From Druceiella hillmani (Eukaryota > Arthropoda > Insecta > Lepidoptera > Hepialidae), in contig JAYKKI010000008.1 in assembly GCA_039881145.1 (NCBI GenBank), positions 29,184,501 through 29,248,500 on the forward strand: a stretch of 64,000 nt of DNA. Direction: 5' to 3'. The notes beneath the pieces are model-generated. The model made no database searches. It was not told the origin of the DNA and worked only from the letters and a program-made list of their open reading frames with translations. How positions within the stretch are numbered: position 1 is the first letter of the stretch; each line of letters begins with the position of its first letter. Below, piece by piece: positions 1 through 14,044 of this stretch. Made by a program: the position numbers and the translations under genes.

Positions 1-134
1 ACCCACCTGAATTGTGATGATACGAAACTTAGTCGTGGTAAAGCACTTAAAGTAGAAATAATACTACATTACGTAGTTTCATTTAATTGTGATTAACGAA
101 TTTCTACAAAATTAACGTCAAATATATTCAATAT
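1..134 (+). repeat. Penelope-like repeat end with degraded hammerhead-like motif (copy A)
   Basis: This is the 3' part of a dispersed repeat also seen near 28.8, 31.3 and 51.5 kb. Shared landmarks in order are CCCAC, a CTGA core, GAAAC, TC-GTGG, then a tail containing ACGTAGTTTCATTTAATTG and ending near ATATATTCAA. In this copy the central CTGAAGA plus helix II part is mutated and shortened (CTGA at 7-10, GAAA at 24-27, GTGG at 35-38), so any ribozyme would be inactive. Penelope-like retroelements are known to carry hammerhead motifs in their terminal repeats; the assignment here is inferred from that motif only, since no Penelope protein is present. Confidence 0.5.
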
Positions 135-3100
135 ATTAACTTATAAATTTATGTAACTGAATTATAAATAATAATTAGTTAAAAATCGTTAAAAAACAAA
201 ATTATCACCCGCATGTTTAATCATATACCTGCTAAAAGAAGTCCAAAATTTAAAATTAAAAAGAACAGAGGGCAAAGAGAAGGGTTAATAATATTAGGGC
301 AAAAAAGAGTGAGAGCACGCAAAAAGGGAGTTTTTGTGGGGAGTTTTTATATAATTTAAACTGTAACACAAATCTTTGTGAAAACATTTAAGAATGGTAT
401 TCTGTAAAAAATCAGGCTACGTTATTTAAGAATACTTCTTTTCTATTTATTTTGGATCTAAATTGTTCGACAACACATCAATCTAAAAAAGCCTAATGTT
501 TAATGATTTTTATGTAATAATAGATTTTTGAGCTTTCTAAATACGTAGAAAACTAAAAAAATACAAAGAATTTTATGAAAAATGCGCATCATTTATATTG
601 TATTTCATTAGAAAACTTAACCAAGTATAACACTTAATCTTTCAATTAACCTTAATCTTTAAATTTAATGAGCTAATAAACTAAATTTAAAACACAACTT
701 TTTGAGTTATTTAAATGTTAAGTTATGGCGACATAAAATTCCTTATTCTTTTCTCAAATTTTCATTACTGTATTTCAAAACTGTTGTTTTATATGTAAAA
801 AAATATTAATTAGAAGATGATCACATAATACGGACATGTCAGCATGAGATTTTTATCAAACGAGGGCCATATTTATGTAGTACATGAAACAAATTTTATC
901 ATGTGTAAATTTAATAATACACTGAGACTTAATATATATGCATACAGTGTTAAGTGTGTTATTTAGTAAAAATGCGTTGTTTATAAAAAATTAAATAAAC
1001 GCGTTGCTTAATAAAAACATTTGAAATGGTATAAAAAACGAAAACGTGAACTTGACTGTGAATATTTAAAAAAAGATGTACTTTACAACAAGAATTAAAT
1101 AATGAAATGCGATGAAATTACTTAGTTTGCCTAGTACATCTTTCATGTGTATAAAGAATTTACCAATATGAATATCAAGAGTTTATCAATATTTATGAGA
1201 CCTAGAATTATCACTATTGTTTCCAGTAAATTTTAGGTATATTTCTAATAATTCTGTTTTTTTATAATTATGATTTTGGCTTTTACCGAGATGGAAAAGG
1301 AAAATAATTTTCTTGGAAAGTTTCAGCAATATTTAATCACCAGGCTTAGGCGCTCCAAAATTTTCAACCACATATCTTTAAATAATCTTACTTTTTCGAA
1401 GTCAATAAGATCAATTATTATATCAAATTTTAACAAAGTTTTTAAGGAAAACTGCTTTTCCAGACGGACAGGTAAGAGAATGTCTAAAGATTCCATTTTT
1501 GTCTTTCGAGATATGGAAACTTAATTAATACGTTTAAAACAACTCACTCAAGACAAAAACAAAACAAATAACAATTTTGTTAGGTAGCTTGATAGTTAAG
1601 TAATTGATAGACGGAACATTTGTCAGAGACTTAATGGTTTACTACCGTAACTAACTAATTAGACCGGTTTAGACCGAAACTAACTAATTCATTTTTAACT
1701 ATTTATATAGCATTAAGAAATTTAATAACGACTAATAAATAACTGTTTAAGATAAATGAAGCTGAAAAAAGAAAACCGACGTAAAAACATTTTTTTTACA
1801 AAATACTAAAGAATTAAATGATAATGTATTACCGTACCTATTTATAGTTATTGTGGATACAAAAAAGCGATTCGGACGAGTTCTACGTTGGATTTCGACA
1901 TTAACGGTTCAGTTCCGTAGTCCATATCTGGAGTATCATGAGATCTTAATTAAGTTTATATGGTTACCACCTTTGAATGATGTCATTCTAAATAAAAAAA
2001 ATAATCATTACTTAGGTTGCCGCAGATATACGTTAAATATATAAACCAATACAGTCGAATCGGAATCTCTATCTTCTTTAGTTCGATTTAAAAAAGTCTC
2101 ATTTGTATTAATTATGCTTTGATTAGTTTTCAAACAAAACAGAATATTTAAACAAACCGAGATGTATTATAATTATTTAATATGAATTATGGTTTAAGAA
2201 ACAGAGGAATATAATTAAATATGCAACTCGTTTTGTTAAACACGATGACGTTTAAATTAATATTCTTGTTGCTCATTCGATTGAAGAAAGGGTACTTATG
2301 TTCTGTAAAGGATCTGAAAATTATGGGTTCATAACTGTTTAAATTTATAGTATAAATACGCGAATATGCTTTCATTAACATAAAAAATAAGAGAATAAAT
2401 TAACAACTCCGACGAAATTTTAATTTCCACAGTATCCATGTATGGTAAACCATGGCAAACTTGTTTCAATAATAACTTATTGTGATCTTTTATCGAAATA
2501 GAATGCTTCGTGACCATTACAATCTTAAAATCTCAGGCAATGATTTATCGTATCGTAACGCATTTACACTGTAAAATGTTTCATAATGCCGTTGTTACTT
2601 ATAAATATTTGTCATTATGATTTTTTAAGTCAACTAATTAACAAAAGAGTTAGTGCAATTTTTGATCTTCCTCTAAATAAGAATTTATAGGTACTACCAA
2701 GTTTCGTTATTGGGTTTAGAATAATCCAACAAATTTTTAAGGTACAGTCTTAAAGTGTTTATCAGTTTGAAATTGAACATAATCAGTTATTTATGTTTGT
2801 CGTAAATATTTAATTTAATAAGATAGTTTTTAACTGACGACACATCATCTGATACTGACAAAAATGTAGACATTTAATGTCACGCATAAAATTCTATGAA
2901 CATTATATTAAATTCTTCAATAACCTCAGGCTACGAGTTGTCAAAGTCAAATAAAATTTTATGAAAACCTGAAAGCGAAAAATATTTATTACGACCGAAA
3001 TGAAATTTTCTTATAACATATTTACTTGCAATTTACTTTAAATTCAATTTGTAAAGTTTCCTCGGGGATTTATTAAGAGTTTTCTTTCGAAGGCTAACAA

Positions 3101-4337
3101 GAAAAATATTGTAAAGGGATTTGGCAAAATTTATTTGAAGTAAAAATAAAGTACGTAATGAAAAGCCATATATTTTATTTATAACTGATTTTATTTTCAA
3201 TGTTAATTTTCACAAACGTCTACCAAATAATCTAACATTTATTTGGTCTATCTTTTGTTTAATTGTTTAAAATATTGCAGTTAACTGAATGAATAATCAC
3301 ATTACAAGGCATTTTAGATAAGTGTAAGTTGTTAAGGCTGTTTTGTAAAAGTTTATCCATCGAATGTTTTCGTCTAGTTAAAATAAAATTATGTCAAGTA
3401 GTCCCTTTAAATCGTAAATTTTAGGCTCAACTCTTATTTAAATTTTATATGCCCTTTGCGTAAGCAGCTATAATAATACTTCTTTAATTGTTGAACTAAG
3501 CTTATTCTGACAAGTTTGAATATTTAGAAAGTTAACCACACTTCTGTTATTGTTGTGTAATGACTATGAACGTAGAATGACGAGACATTGTTATTTAGAA
3601 GTAATACTAAAAAGTTATTAATATGAACATGCGTACATTAAAAATGTGCGGTGGCATCATATGTTAAAATTTAACCAAACTGGGTAGGCAATAATACTCA
3701 GGTATCGTATTAAATAATTTTATTAACTTTCCATCGTTTTTTTCGCAGACATTCTTTCTTCACGCATACTCGTCTGTAATTCATTCTATAGACTTATATT
3801 ATTATCGTTTCTAAAACTTCTTCAATTATTCCAGCCATGTTTTATATGGTTTTTAAATATTTTTTTTCTCTACCACATTCTGAATTTAATTCCTTTTTGC
3901 AAACTTTTTCAAATTTAGGATACTTTTGTGTCACGAATAATCGTACTTTCATTCTTATCAAAAATTGTAGAACGTATCAGCATTCAATCCTATTTAGGTA
4001 TTTGTCTCTCAAACTTCTGGTAAAGCAGTAATACAATTGCAGTTCTCAGTCACTTTTAACATTCCATTTTTTGCAAGCAAGACTACTTGTAACATTTTCT
4101 TTTCACTTTTACCCTTTTTCGATCTTACTTAATATCTGTTCAAATATTGAATTGAAATAAAAAAAAGATCTTATTTACGCCAATTTGGCTGTTATTTTCA
4201 ACGTTAAGGGGCTGATGTCAAACTATAGGTCTCTAATAAAATTTATCTTTACAGGTCAATGGATAAGAAAAAAGATTGGTCATTCCTGTTCAGTTGCTCT
4301 CACCTACTACTTAATGACTTTTGCATTTGAATAGGTA
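135..4337. other. No recognisable gene; AT-rich sequence
   Basis: Only short reading frames of 60-85 codons are present (for example 1270-1524 + and 3837-4031 +). None shows a recognisable motif, signal or compositional bias. A small local duplication of an AACTAACTAATT block lies at about 1645-1690. I see no promoter, RNA gene or element termini. Confidence 0.6.
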
Positions 4338-5910
4338 CACTACCGCTCAAAAGTATTTGGTCATCAAAAAAAAATAATTTTATAAAATATTAAAAAGTTA
4401 ATCTATTTTATAGTAAATTAAATTATTTATTTGCAAATTTGACATAGTAATTGTCTCCAATTATTTTCAAATTTTATCCTCATCAATGTGCCCTCCCTCG
4501 TTTCTTATGACGGCGTCACAAATGTTAGGCAACCGAACAACTAATTTTTTTAATGTTGTCGTTGTTATTTTTTACCATTCGTCTTACAGTACTCTCCATA
4601 AGTATTCCTGAGATGTTTTGCAAGTTATTCGTACCTGTCTGTCAAGCTGATCCCACAATAATTCTATCGGATTCAAGTCAGATGACTGTGGGAGCCATGT
4701 CATAACTTTCAAAACCTTTTGATGTTTTCTTTTAATAAGCTCGTATATAGCTTTGACGTGTATTTTGGATCGTTTTCGTGTTGAAATATAAATTCTGGAC
4801 CAATTAAGCGGGCACCAGAAGGCAAAACATTGTTTTCTAAAATTATTTTGTAAACTTCTTCTTTTAGAATGCCTTGTATTCTTACAAGAGTGCCAACCCT
4901 AGAACCTCCAAAGTAGCTCCAAACCATTACAGAAGACCTCCAGCGTCTTTAACTGCAGCCACGGTGTATGCTTCTTTGGTCTTGGTCTATCTATCTAGTC
5001 TCCATTAGTCTATCGACGGACGAAGATTCTTTTCTTAGACCCAAACACTGAAAACTTTGATTCGTCGCCCCCAGAGAACCTTTTTCAAATCATCAGGTGT
5101 CCTATTCTTGTGTTCTTTGCCCCGATCCTCTTTTTCTTATTTATAGCTTTAAGAAGCGGTTTTGAAGTTGCTATGCATCCCTTAAGACCTGCGTCGAGAT
5201 AGCTTTTTTGACTGTGGAAACACTGACAGGTTTATTGTGGCTGAGGTTGAATTCTGCTAATATTTCAGATACAGTTAAACGTCTATTGCGTTCGTTTTTC
5301 CACTATGCTTAAATCTACTAGAATTTGTTGCCTTTGGTCTGCCTGGGCGACGTTTGTTGGAAATTATGCCTTGTGTCACAAATCTCTTGATAACATAGTC
5401 AATGGTTTGCCTCGGTATCAACGGTCATCTTGAAATCTCAGGATTACTCTTACCGGATTTGTGAAAGCCGATATTCATCCCTCTTGACTCTTTAGAATTT
5501 TCCTTGGTTTTACCCATTTTGCGCATGAAATAAAGTGAAAGAGAAAAGCTTTGATATTTGTTAGAATTAAATTTTTTGGTTTACAGTAGCGTGTTTCCTG
5601 GTCAAACGACTTCAGACGATTGATGGAAAATTATTTTTACGGACTTTTTAAGGTACTATTTAAGTTTACTGCTCAATAACATCATTGAAATGATAATTTC
5701 ACTTTAAAGTATAAATTCAAAGTAATTCCTTTGACAAAATTATTTTGGTTTTATGACCAGGATTCAGTAAATAACAACGTGTTGTATACCTTTTTGGTAT
5801 AGATAGAGATTTTGCGCCGGGATACAAATACAAGAAAATGATACTGGTGATTTTGTTTTAGTCATATAAAAAAAAATTCACGTGGTACACAATATTCATG
5901 AGCAGTAGTG
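4338..5910 (-). mobile_element. Tc1-like DNA transposon (Tc1/mariner superfamily), inactive
   Basis: The element starts with CACTACCGCTCAAAAGTATT at 4338 and ends with the imperfect inverse ending in GAGCAGTAGTG at 5910. A TA dinucleotide lies immediately outside each end (4336-4337 and 5911-5912), as expected for a Tc1/mariner target duplication. The length of 1573 bp is typical of Tc1-like elements. The transposase pseudogene lies between the ends on the minus strand. The two TIRs match well for about 16 bp and then diverge, and the coding region is broken, so this is an old, immobile copy. Confidence 0.85.
4467..5517 (-). pseudogene. Tc1-like transposase pseudogene
   Basis: The frame opens with ATG at 5517 (MGKTKENSKESRG), the start typical of Tc1-like transposases. 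A linker RRPGRPK, equivalent to the GRPR motif between the paired-type DNA-binding helices, follows near 5340. The first catalytic Asp is visible in GGDESKFSVFG near 5075. The second is in HENDPKYTSK near 4770, inside an open stretch at 4927-4709. The third acidic residue is the Glu in DLNPIELLWDQLDRQ near 4655. The family end GGHIDEDKI and a stop lie at 4467-4490. These blocks are in different frames and are interrupted by stops (for example after FVRR near 5030 and a frameshift near 4712). The DDE triad is recognisable but no functional protein can be made. Confidence 0.88.
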
Positions 5911-6013
5911 TACCTGTGTATTGCACCATTTTAGTGCTCAACGCAAACAGACAAATTTTGTAGACTTTCTTGTAGACGAGTCGATAACCCATAAATGCTG
6001 ACTTTAGTCGGAC

Positions 6014-6032
6014 AAAGTCGGTAGCCGACTTT
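6014..6032. repeat. Perfect 8-bp-stem hairpin
   Basis: AAAGTCGG (6014-6021) and CCGACTTT (6025-6032) are separated by three bases. It sits just upstream of the CpG-rich patch. The function is unknown. Confidence 0.6.
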
Positions 6033-6054
6033 CTGTCGATAATAATTATGTCAA

Positions 6055-6180
6055 TAGGCGCTCGCCGCCTTACGCCTTCCGTCTCCTTCAGTTCGTCAGT
6101 CTTCGCGACTGTTCTATCCTTTTGCGTGTTAACGCGTTTTAACTCATACCGTACGGATCGGTGAGGGTCGGTTAGAATAG
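6055..6180. promoter_or_regulatory. CpG-rich patch, possible promoter or first non-coding exon
   Basis: About 125 bp with a dense run of CpG stand out from the surrounding AT-rich DNA (GCGCTCGCCGCC, CTTCGCGACTG, TACGGATCGG). Two TCAGT-type arthropod initiator matches occur near 6088-6103 on the plus strand, and a splice-donor-like CG|GTGAGG lies near 6160. There is no associated reading frame. It could equally be the relic of a GC-richer transposon. The call is an inference from composition. Confidence 0.25.
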
Positions 6181-8756
6181 TGCATGTATTTTTGTAGAAA
6201 GACTTTTATAGGACTTGAGCGTTAAAGAATTAAACGTCATATGTTTTATTTTCTCCGATTATTACCGATTTATTATCGATCGCTGCGTTGAGAGTAAATA
6301 TTAGTTTTGTTAAAATTTAATATTATTAACTACTTCTAAACAGACTTGAGAGATGTTTAAGTAAGACTGACGTTCGAGTAACGTTTAGAGTTCTAAATGT
6401 TTCATATAATAATAATTACAAGTAAAACTGACACTACGATAGTTCCGAATATGTTCGGGTACCTCTAAATATTTTATTGTTATTATTTTTCATCATGTAT
6501 TGTACAATATAGAATTTACGAAAAATTATGTGATTCAGAATAACCGCCGTAATTTTACTGCATCCTTTAGATTTAATCGGAGGTAGGTATCCTTTTTGGT
6601 AGACCTTTACAGTACTATTTCTAGAACTACCTTACATAAAATTCTGTAACAAATTGTTTAACGACCCTTGTAACTGATAATATCATTTACTATCTCCCAT
6701 GATGCATGAAAGAAAAAGGTCGAGTTTTTCAATTTCCCATTCTAAAATTTCCATATAAACATATTCTAGTGTTAATTGTTAAGATATATGCGGCTTAATA
6801 GATTCAGTTTCTAGGTTAAACTGTTTCTGAGAAAATGGTTTTGCTTTAGCATCCAGTAAGGGAGCCATGAAACGCATGAAGGCAAAATATTAGTCTAAAC
6901 TCTATTCCCAACAAAGCGAGTATGAATGTCTATACGCACATTTGTACGTATGTATTCTTCAGGCTATTTCAAAGGCTTCCTAAAATTGAAAGCGATCTCC
7001 GTCCGACCTTTGGCGATATATCTTAGGATTCAGAAAAGTATACCGTTTGATTTAGGCTCTTAAATTTTAAAGCTATGTTATTTAAAAAGTAGACAATAAC
7101 TTGATGAATACGGATCGCATTTCCGGCATTTTGTTTTGGTACGTTGAGGTTACCTACTTATAAAATAATTTTGAAAAAGCCAATGTTTTCCGTAAACCAA
7201 ACGTTTGTTGGGAGCTGAAAGATCTCTTTGATGGAACTTTTGCTAGACCATTCATTTCCTTTTAAGGTTCGAAACTCTAAAACTACGTCGAAGTAAAATT
7301 AGTATAAATAAATTAGTGCAAAAGACAGAATACAGTAGGCTAAATAAAGAATTAATTTCAAAAGTCAAACTTATAAATATAACTATTATACTGTAAACGA
7401 ATGAGCGAGATATCTTATAATGTAAATTTGAACTAAATCTGGTGGTAGATTCAAGAAGATAACTAAATCTGGTGGTAAAAATATACATTGAATATAAATA
7501 GATTTACAAATGAAGGTTATATAATCGTGACCGTAAAATTTGACACATTGTTATTTATGTCCATCCAATTTCTGTAAAAGTGTTTCTATATACTTGACAT
7601 CCCTGAGATTGAAGTTGAATAATAAAGAAATGTAAGAATTACTGGTACTCAAGATATTTCTGATATCATTTAAATCGATCACCATAGTAAAAATCTTCCA
7701 GAAAATTAATTTTATAGACTTAGTTCTCAGCATTTGATTAGTGTAATTTACGTACGTATATTATGACTAATCACGGAATACCTTTAATTTTGCGAAGTTC
7801 GTTTCTCTCATTAAATATTCAAAGTTGAGAAAAATAAAGTGGATCATTTGTTTTATATGCAATAGAAGTAAATAGTATTAGACACTACTTAATGCTCATT
7901 ATATAATCAAGGTTTTATAATATTAAAGAAACAAATAGCCGAACTTAAGTAATTAATAGTTAGGTATCGTAACCGATATTCCTATCAAATTATTACCACG
8001 AATATTTATAAGTTTTTAGGATAGTTTTCATGTACTTTAAAAATTGTATATGAGAAAGTTACTTATTTAATTCATATACGTTAAAATATTAGATTGACTA
8101 ATAAGCTTTTAATTCAAATTTTCATTTCACAAAATATTTTTTTATTCTGTAAATTGTTTCTAAGCAAGTGATCCCTGGACAAGTGATGATGATGATAATG
8201 CAATATCGGGTAAATACGATGAATACACAAGCAGAATTTAAGCTCCACTCTTCATATAAATCTGAGGAATATAGTCGGATGACAAACCACAATTTGAATA
8301 AGGAAATAATTATCCCATCAATCTCTCGCACAAAAAAGATTTAACTCGATATTATGCACAAAGAGGTTACTACATACTAATAGCCATGGATTAAAATATA
8401 GCTTATTGCTCAGAAGCCTTAAAAATACTGAATCGAAATTTTAACGTACTCTGTAGTTTACGGTTAAGTACATCCTTCGATTTACAATAAGAAAATAATC
8501 TATCTATTGTGAGGAATTTTAAATTATCGGTAAATAAAGGAACTTAGCGATTTCGCCAAATTTTTAGATTAAATCTGTCGTATCTTTTAAATGCAGTTGT
8601 GACTAATTCTTTATAAATGGATTCATTTTAATTGGTCACGATAAACAATTATCACGCCACAAGTGGTCAATAAGTAATAAACAAGACATCTTCATATATA
8701 GTGTAGTCACAACTAGATATTAGGACGAAAATTTGCATATAAATATATACAAATAA

Positions 8757-8762
8757 ATATAT

Positions 8763-8836
<74 letters not shown>
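8757..8836. repeat. (TA)n microsatellite
   Basis: About 80 bp of nearly pure AT dinucleotide repeat with one interrupting AAAT. Confidence 0.95.
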
Positions 8837-8839
<3 letters not shown>

Positions 8840-11800
8840 TTCAGAAATATCAATGCAGTATAAAGAAAATTGCTCTCAAATTGTCATATAGCATAAATGA
8901 TATATAGCATAAATGAATATACATTCCAGGAATGTACATTCTTAACAATAATATTGAGGCACAACATGGTCTTTTGTTCTCTCATCTATATATATCTTCT
9001 ATATAATTATCTCGTATATAATTATCTCCTTATCCATATTTAGGAAACTCTCTTCATCATGTAGGTAACTCTCTTCATCTTCGGGCTTCCTGCTTCATCT
9101 ATTGATTATTCATTAGGGTACTATGCCACTGACCTGTTTACTTCTTCGTTACGAAATTATCCGAACGAATTGAAAACTGTAAATAAGATAATATGACTAT
9201 GAATATTTAAATCGTATTTTGGTGTTGATGATGTAATAAAACAGACGTGTGTTGGAAAACGAATCAATTTTCCAACACAATTTTCTAAAATTATTCTTAA
9301 AAATTAACAGAATTAATTTTAGTTCAAAGTTCCGTACGAAATATGTTTTTTTTTAGATTTCTACAATCTGTTGTTTAATAATTAAGGACACATCACTTTG
9401 TATCTTAAATTATTGTTAATACAGTTCTTAAATTAAAAATTGTATAGTTAACCTCAATTTCGCTTCAAAAGACCAGCCAATGATATGTTCTTTTTTTCGC
9501 TCCCATTTTGAAAAAAATTTCGTTTTATATTTTGCTATACATTTATTGAAATCTGCATCTACGAGTACATGCAATAATATAGGCACAACGGTTTAAAACT
9601 GTCGGAACTGAGAGATCGGGACAGCGTATGGGAGACAAGCGCGACTGTATTATAAGGGTTTCACTACGAACTTGTGAAAACGATTATTATAGTATCTACT
9701 GGTGAAAAATGCATAAGTTCTCAAAAATTATTTCACGTTTTACCCACAAAATTTTAATTATAAGTTAAATGCGGAATGTCATAAAAATGTGGATTTGAAA
9801 CTATCTGTTTCCACCGCCACATTCCTTGTTCACAAAATTATTTAGGCCCACTTAAATAACTGAACTCACTTTTTCCTTTTTCAAAATATATGTATTACAC
9901 AAAAATATTTCAATTCCTGTAACTTACTTTATTTGGAGGCCTCACTTGATCCCACTACCGAAGAAACCAATTTTCCATGAATTTAGCTGGGGTCACGGAA
10001 TGTTTCAGTTTGTATTACAATTATCATTTTTGTATCTTACAATTTTACATTTCAAAATTTAGTTATTAAAAATAAAATCTCGCATGAATCATTTTCCATA
10101 AAGCTTTAAAGCAAGAACATCACAGTGAGAGGCACGACAACACATTTTACAGGCCTCCTAAGCTAGGTGTCATATAAGGAAAAAGTACTTTGGAAGAAAA
10201 AAGAAAATAAACATGTTCATTTGTCAAGCTCGACAGCGCTCAGAAAAAAATGAAACAATTTCCCACTTCGAAACAAGAGCATGCATACAAATGGCTTTTT
10301 AACTTCTTTTTTCATACCCATCCTGTACCGTATCATAAAAAGTCACAAGTGAACTGATGTGTCAGTCGGCGCTGGTTGTTTTCTTTTGTGTAGAGTATGT
10401 TTATTTTTAATTAGCAGTTTTCTGGGTCTTAGCTCGCATGCAATTAGAAATTAAATACAAAATTTATTTATAGAGGCTTTCTGTATTAAGTAGAAATATT
10501 TCTTTTAATTTGACTCAGATTTTAATTTAGACGAAGGAAAATAAAAGGTGCAGGTTAATCTGGTTGTAGGTTAATTTATTTTACAAAAATTATGCTAGGA
10601 GCTTTGACGATAGCAATTTGTGGTCTTATTGATCTTGACCTTGGCTGCTGGCTTATTTATTCCAACACATAGTTTTTCCTGTACATATTTTTTTGTTTTG
10701 TCTATAGAAACAAATTTTGTTATTATCAAATTGTATGAAAAATCTTCTTTAATTTAATATAAATTGAATCCGCACGTAAGTGTACATTCAATTACTAAAA
10801 TTTAACTTATAAGGAAAATTATTGAAAGCGAATAACTGAGAATGCATTACTCATGATAAACGTTACATATTTTGATGCATAACAGTGTCATTTTTAGGAC
10901 AGCAAAACTATTTATTCACTATTCCTAAAAATCCTGTTAACCTGTATATTACTCTATAAGATGATTGCTGTAATATTAAATAACAATTTTAAGGACTAAC
11001 AAACATCTATTTTTTTCATATTTGTAGTATAAAATGTTATGATCGTAATATTGATATTTTATTTCAGCAATTGAGGATAGTCATCGTATCTTGTCTATGT
11101 GCATCGCAGTTATAATTGGTCTTATCCAACTAGTAGTTGGCGGATAACTGGTTTTAATATAACGATACACCCCACAATATCATAAGGATTCGTTTTCCTG
11201 TGATATGGAGCCAAAGAACTATCTTTAATATTTTCAAACGAGGATCAATTTCAATCGTAATGTATCATTTTTTTATTTTACCTACTAAATTCATCACAGG
11301 CTTTTCATATCTTATAGAGAATTCAACAAGAGCTTATCGAACCATCTCTTTATATATGTAGTCTGTTCTCTAAAATAATAAACTAAATACATACAGAAAC
11401 ATTTTTAAAGATTGCAGTAAATCCTGATTCAAGCGAATGTAGTCAAGGGGCAACTGACTAAAAGGTTAAAACATTATACTCTTATACTTTTAAGTTGATA
11501 TGCTGCATTGCAATGACAACTCTAATCATATAATAAGTAGATTCGATGATATTAAAAAGGTCCTAATTAATAAGAGACTCAAACATACAATGATATGATT
11601 ATATGGTCGCTTATAAATTAGATAATAGTCATTATTTGTTTTTGAATGTCTTGATTTTTTAATACATAACTGCTAGCCATGTCGAAAAAAACATCCATTT
11701 TGATTTGATTTGTAAACATAAAGTTAAAAATAATATATTTACTTTTGTTCATATTTTATTTTACTTAGAAGAAAAAAAAACTCCCTCAGATTAGTATAGA

Positions 11801-12450
11801 CACTAATTTGTTTACCTAAAAATAAGGCTAGTGGAGATTAGTAATGGCAACATGCAAGCTAAAAAGTCCTTGATTGACTAATTTATTTATTTTTATATAT
11901 TTTTTTAACTTATTCTATATACAAACAGTTTTGATTTCTTTGTAGAAAGAAAACTCACTGCGCAGAAAGACATACCCTATAAAATGGTACAAAAGTGGGG
12001 TGATGGTTATCAACATTTAAATTGAAGCATAATTTGATAGCTTTTAATGATTCTACAGATTATTCTTTTAATTTTTATTTAAATTAACGATCCTACAGAA
12101 CGGAAATGCTTTTGTAAACGTGGTATTGGTTAAATGTATATATTGATTTCAAATTCTATTTCTTAAGCATAGCGATGACAACTGCCTCGTACGTATCTTA
12201 ATAAATATTCAAAAAGGATAATTTTAACACATTCCTTAGTCCTTAGTAGACACCAGATTCCTTAATACCACTCACACAAGTCAAGATGAAACTTACATAT
12301 TCTATAACACTTTTAAAATGGTCATACTGCCTCAATCGTTGAAACAAATTTCATTTTTTTTAATCCGGCCTTATTCAGAGCACATATTTAACAGAATTGT
12401 GCTTCTTATTGATATAATTATTTAATTACTATATTCAGATGAATATTTCC

Positions 12451-12453
<3 letters not shown>

Positions 12454-12522
<69 letters not shown>

Positions 12523-12544
12523 ATATATATATACATATATATAT
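12454..12544. repeat. (TA)n microsatellite
   Basis: About 90 bp of AT dinucleotide repeat with TTTA and ACAT interruptions. Confidence 0.95.
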
Positions 12545-13350
12545 GTTTATTTTGCTGGTAATGTTTTCCCTTATTTTGTTTATCTTTACCAATACATTGA
12601 GTATTCGAGCCAACAAATGACAATTAAATAGGACATACGAACTGCATTATAGTTCACTCAAATAAGGTGAAATAAAAACTAAACCTCTTTAACTAAAATT
12701 AAAGCTAGAAAATTAAATGTTTCCATAGTCTTTTAATCATCATATTTCTATAAAACCTCTAACGGCGTGCGAGTCACAGGTAGCCAGATACTTGCAAGAA
12801 ATTAATTATTTTCATAGCGATATTTTATATATGAATTGACCCACAAACACAATATCTAATTAAATCCGTCTTTAGAACTTTTAAACATGTATATCCAAAG
12901 TTTTAGCTCTTTTCCTTTCATTCCGCAGTTTAGTCCCTATTTGACTGCATTAAAACAAAAATATAAAAGGGCAAGTACTTTATTATAACTGTGAAATTCA
13001 GTGTCTTCGATCAATTTTATTAAATTCAAAATAATTGTCATTTTTTTACACTATTATTAAAGGTTTTTCTTATATTTATGCATATTTATTCTATATCGTT
13101 TGAGTTTTTATGTTCCTTATTTATCACTAAAAAATAGAAACAATCCGTTGAAATAACTTTATTTATTTACATCTCTATGAATTACGAGTGAAAAGCCAAT
13201 TTAAAAGTAAAGAAAAATATTTCTTAAATTCAGACCAAAATTTCAACCAGCTAGTGGCAAGTAGACAACAATTTCTATTACTGATCGCAATCGAAGTAAA
13301 ACTTTTAATTGTTTTATTTGATTCGACCTTTGATTTTATTACTCTGCATA

Positions 13351-13525
13351 TGTATTAAAAATTGTATTCTCTAAAATACTTCAAATTTACAACACGTATA
13401 TGCTACATATTATAAAACTCTCTCGGTAAACTGTATTTGTAAAGAAGTAGGAAAACCCTACTGCGCCTAATATCTATATAGACCGAAAGGCCACCGCAAG
13501 CATGTATTGTTTTACTGTAATACTT
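13351..13525 (+). mobile_element. BEL/Pao LTR fragment, opposite in orientation to the adjacent element
   Basis: The segment from about 13351 matches the reverse complement of the LTRs of the 14668-20392 element. Shared blocks include TTACAACACGTA, AAACTCTCTCG, ACTGTATTTGTAAAGAAGT, CTACTGCGCCTAAT and AAGCATGTAT. Similarity stops near 13525, so only the first ~175 bp of an LTR remain. Because the main element lies on the minus strand, this piece points the other way. It is a truncated solo LTR or a deletion remnant of a second insertion. Confidence 0.8.
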
Positions 13526-13956
13526 TGCAATATTCTCTAAACATTTGTTTCTCTAAACAACTAAGCGTGTTTACATTTACAAAGGCTAATAAAATTATTA
13601 AAATGAACATAGCACAAATGTCAATTAGTCCAAAAAAAAGAATGACACTAAGAGAGTAACAAGAGTATCTCGGAATCGACTTTCTCAAAAAAAATTATGG
13701 TATTTAAATTACTACTATAGGACCTCTGAAATTAGATAGGTATTAAGTATTATGTTTAATATAAGTTTACCACGTATCTGACTATAATTTGAAGCTTGGG
13801 ATCAATATATTGTATTAAATCTCTCCGCTTATGAACATTGGGGAAAGTGGCTGGCTGTAATTACAAAAGTTTCAGTCAGGTAAAAAAGTACTTTAATATC
13901 ATATTGATTATCGAGTATATGCTTATGTAGTACATACATGCTAAATGGGACATAAC

Positions 13957-13960
<4 letters not shown>

Positions 13961-14041
<81 letters not shown>
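13961..14041. repeat. (TA)n microsatellite
   Basis: About 80 bp of pure AT repeat between the LTR fragment and the BEL/Pao element. It generates a spurious poly-(Tyr-Ile) reading frame. Confidence 0.95.

Positions 14042-14044
<3 letters not shown>

Larger units (their letters stand above)
5913..13350. other. No recognisable gene; AT-rich sequence with two (TA)n tracts and a CpG-rich patch
   Basis: Apart from the CpG-rich patch near 6.1 kb and the microsatellites listed separately, I see no gene, RNA or element terminus. The short minus-strand frames at 7252-7488, 7551-7733 and 8122-8331 have no recognisable domain and are likely chance frames. Confidence 0.55.

Noticed and set aside
1270..1524. 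84-codon frame as a small protein gene
   Set aside because: No recognisable motif, AT-rich chance composition and no supporting signals.
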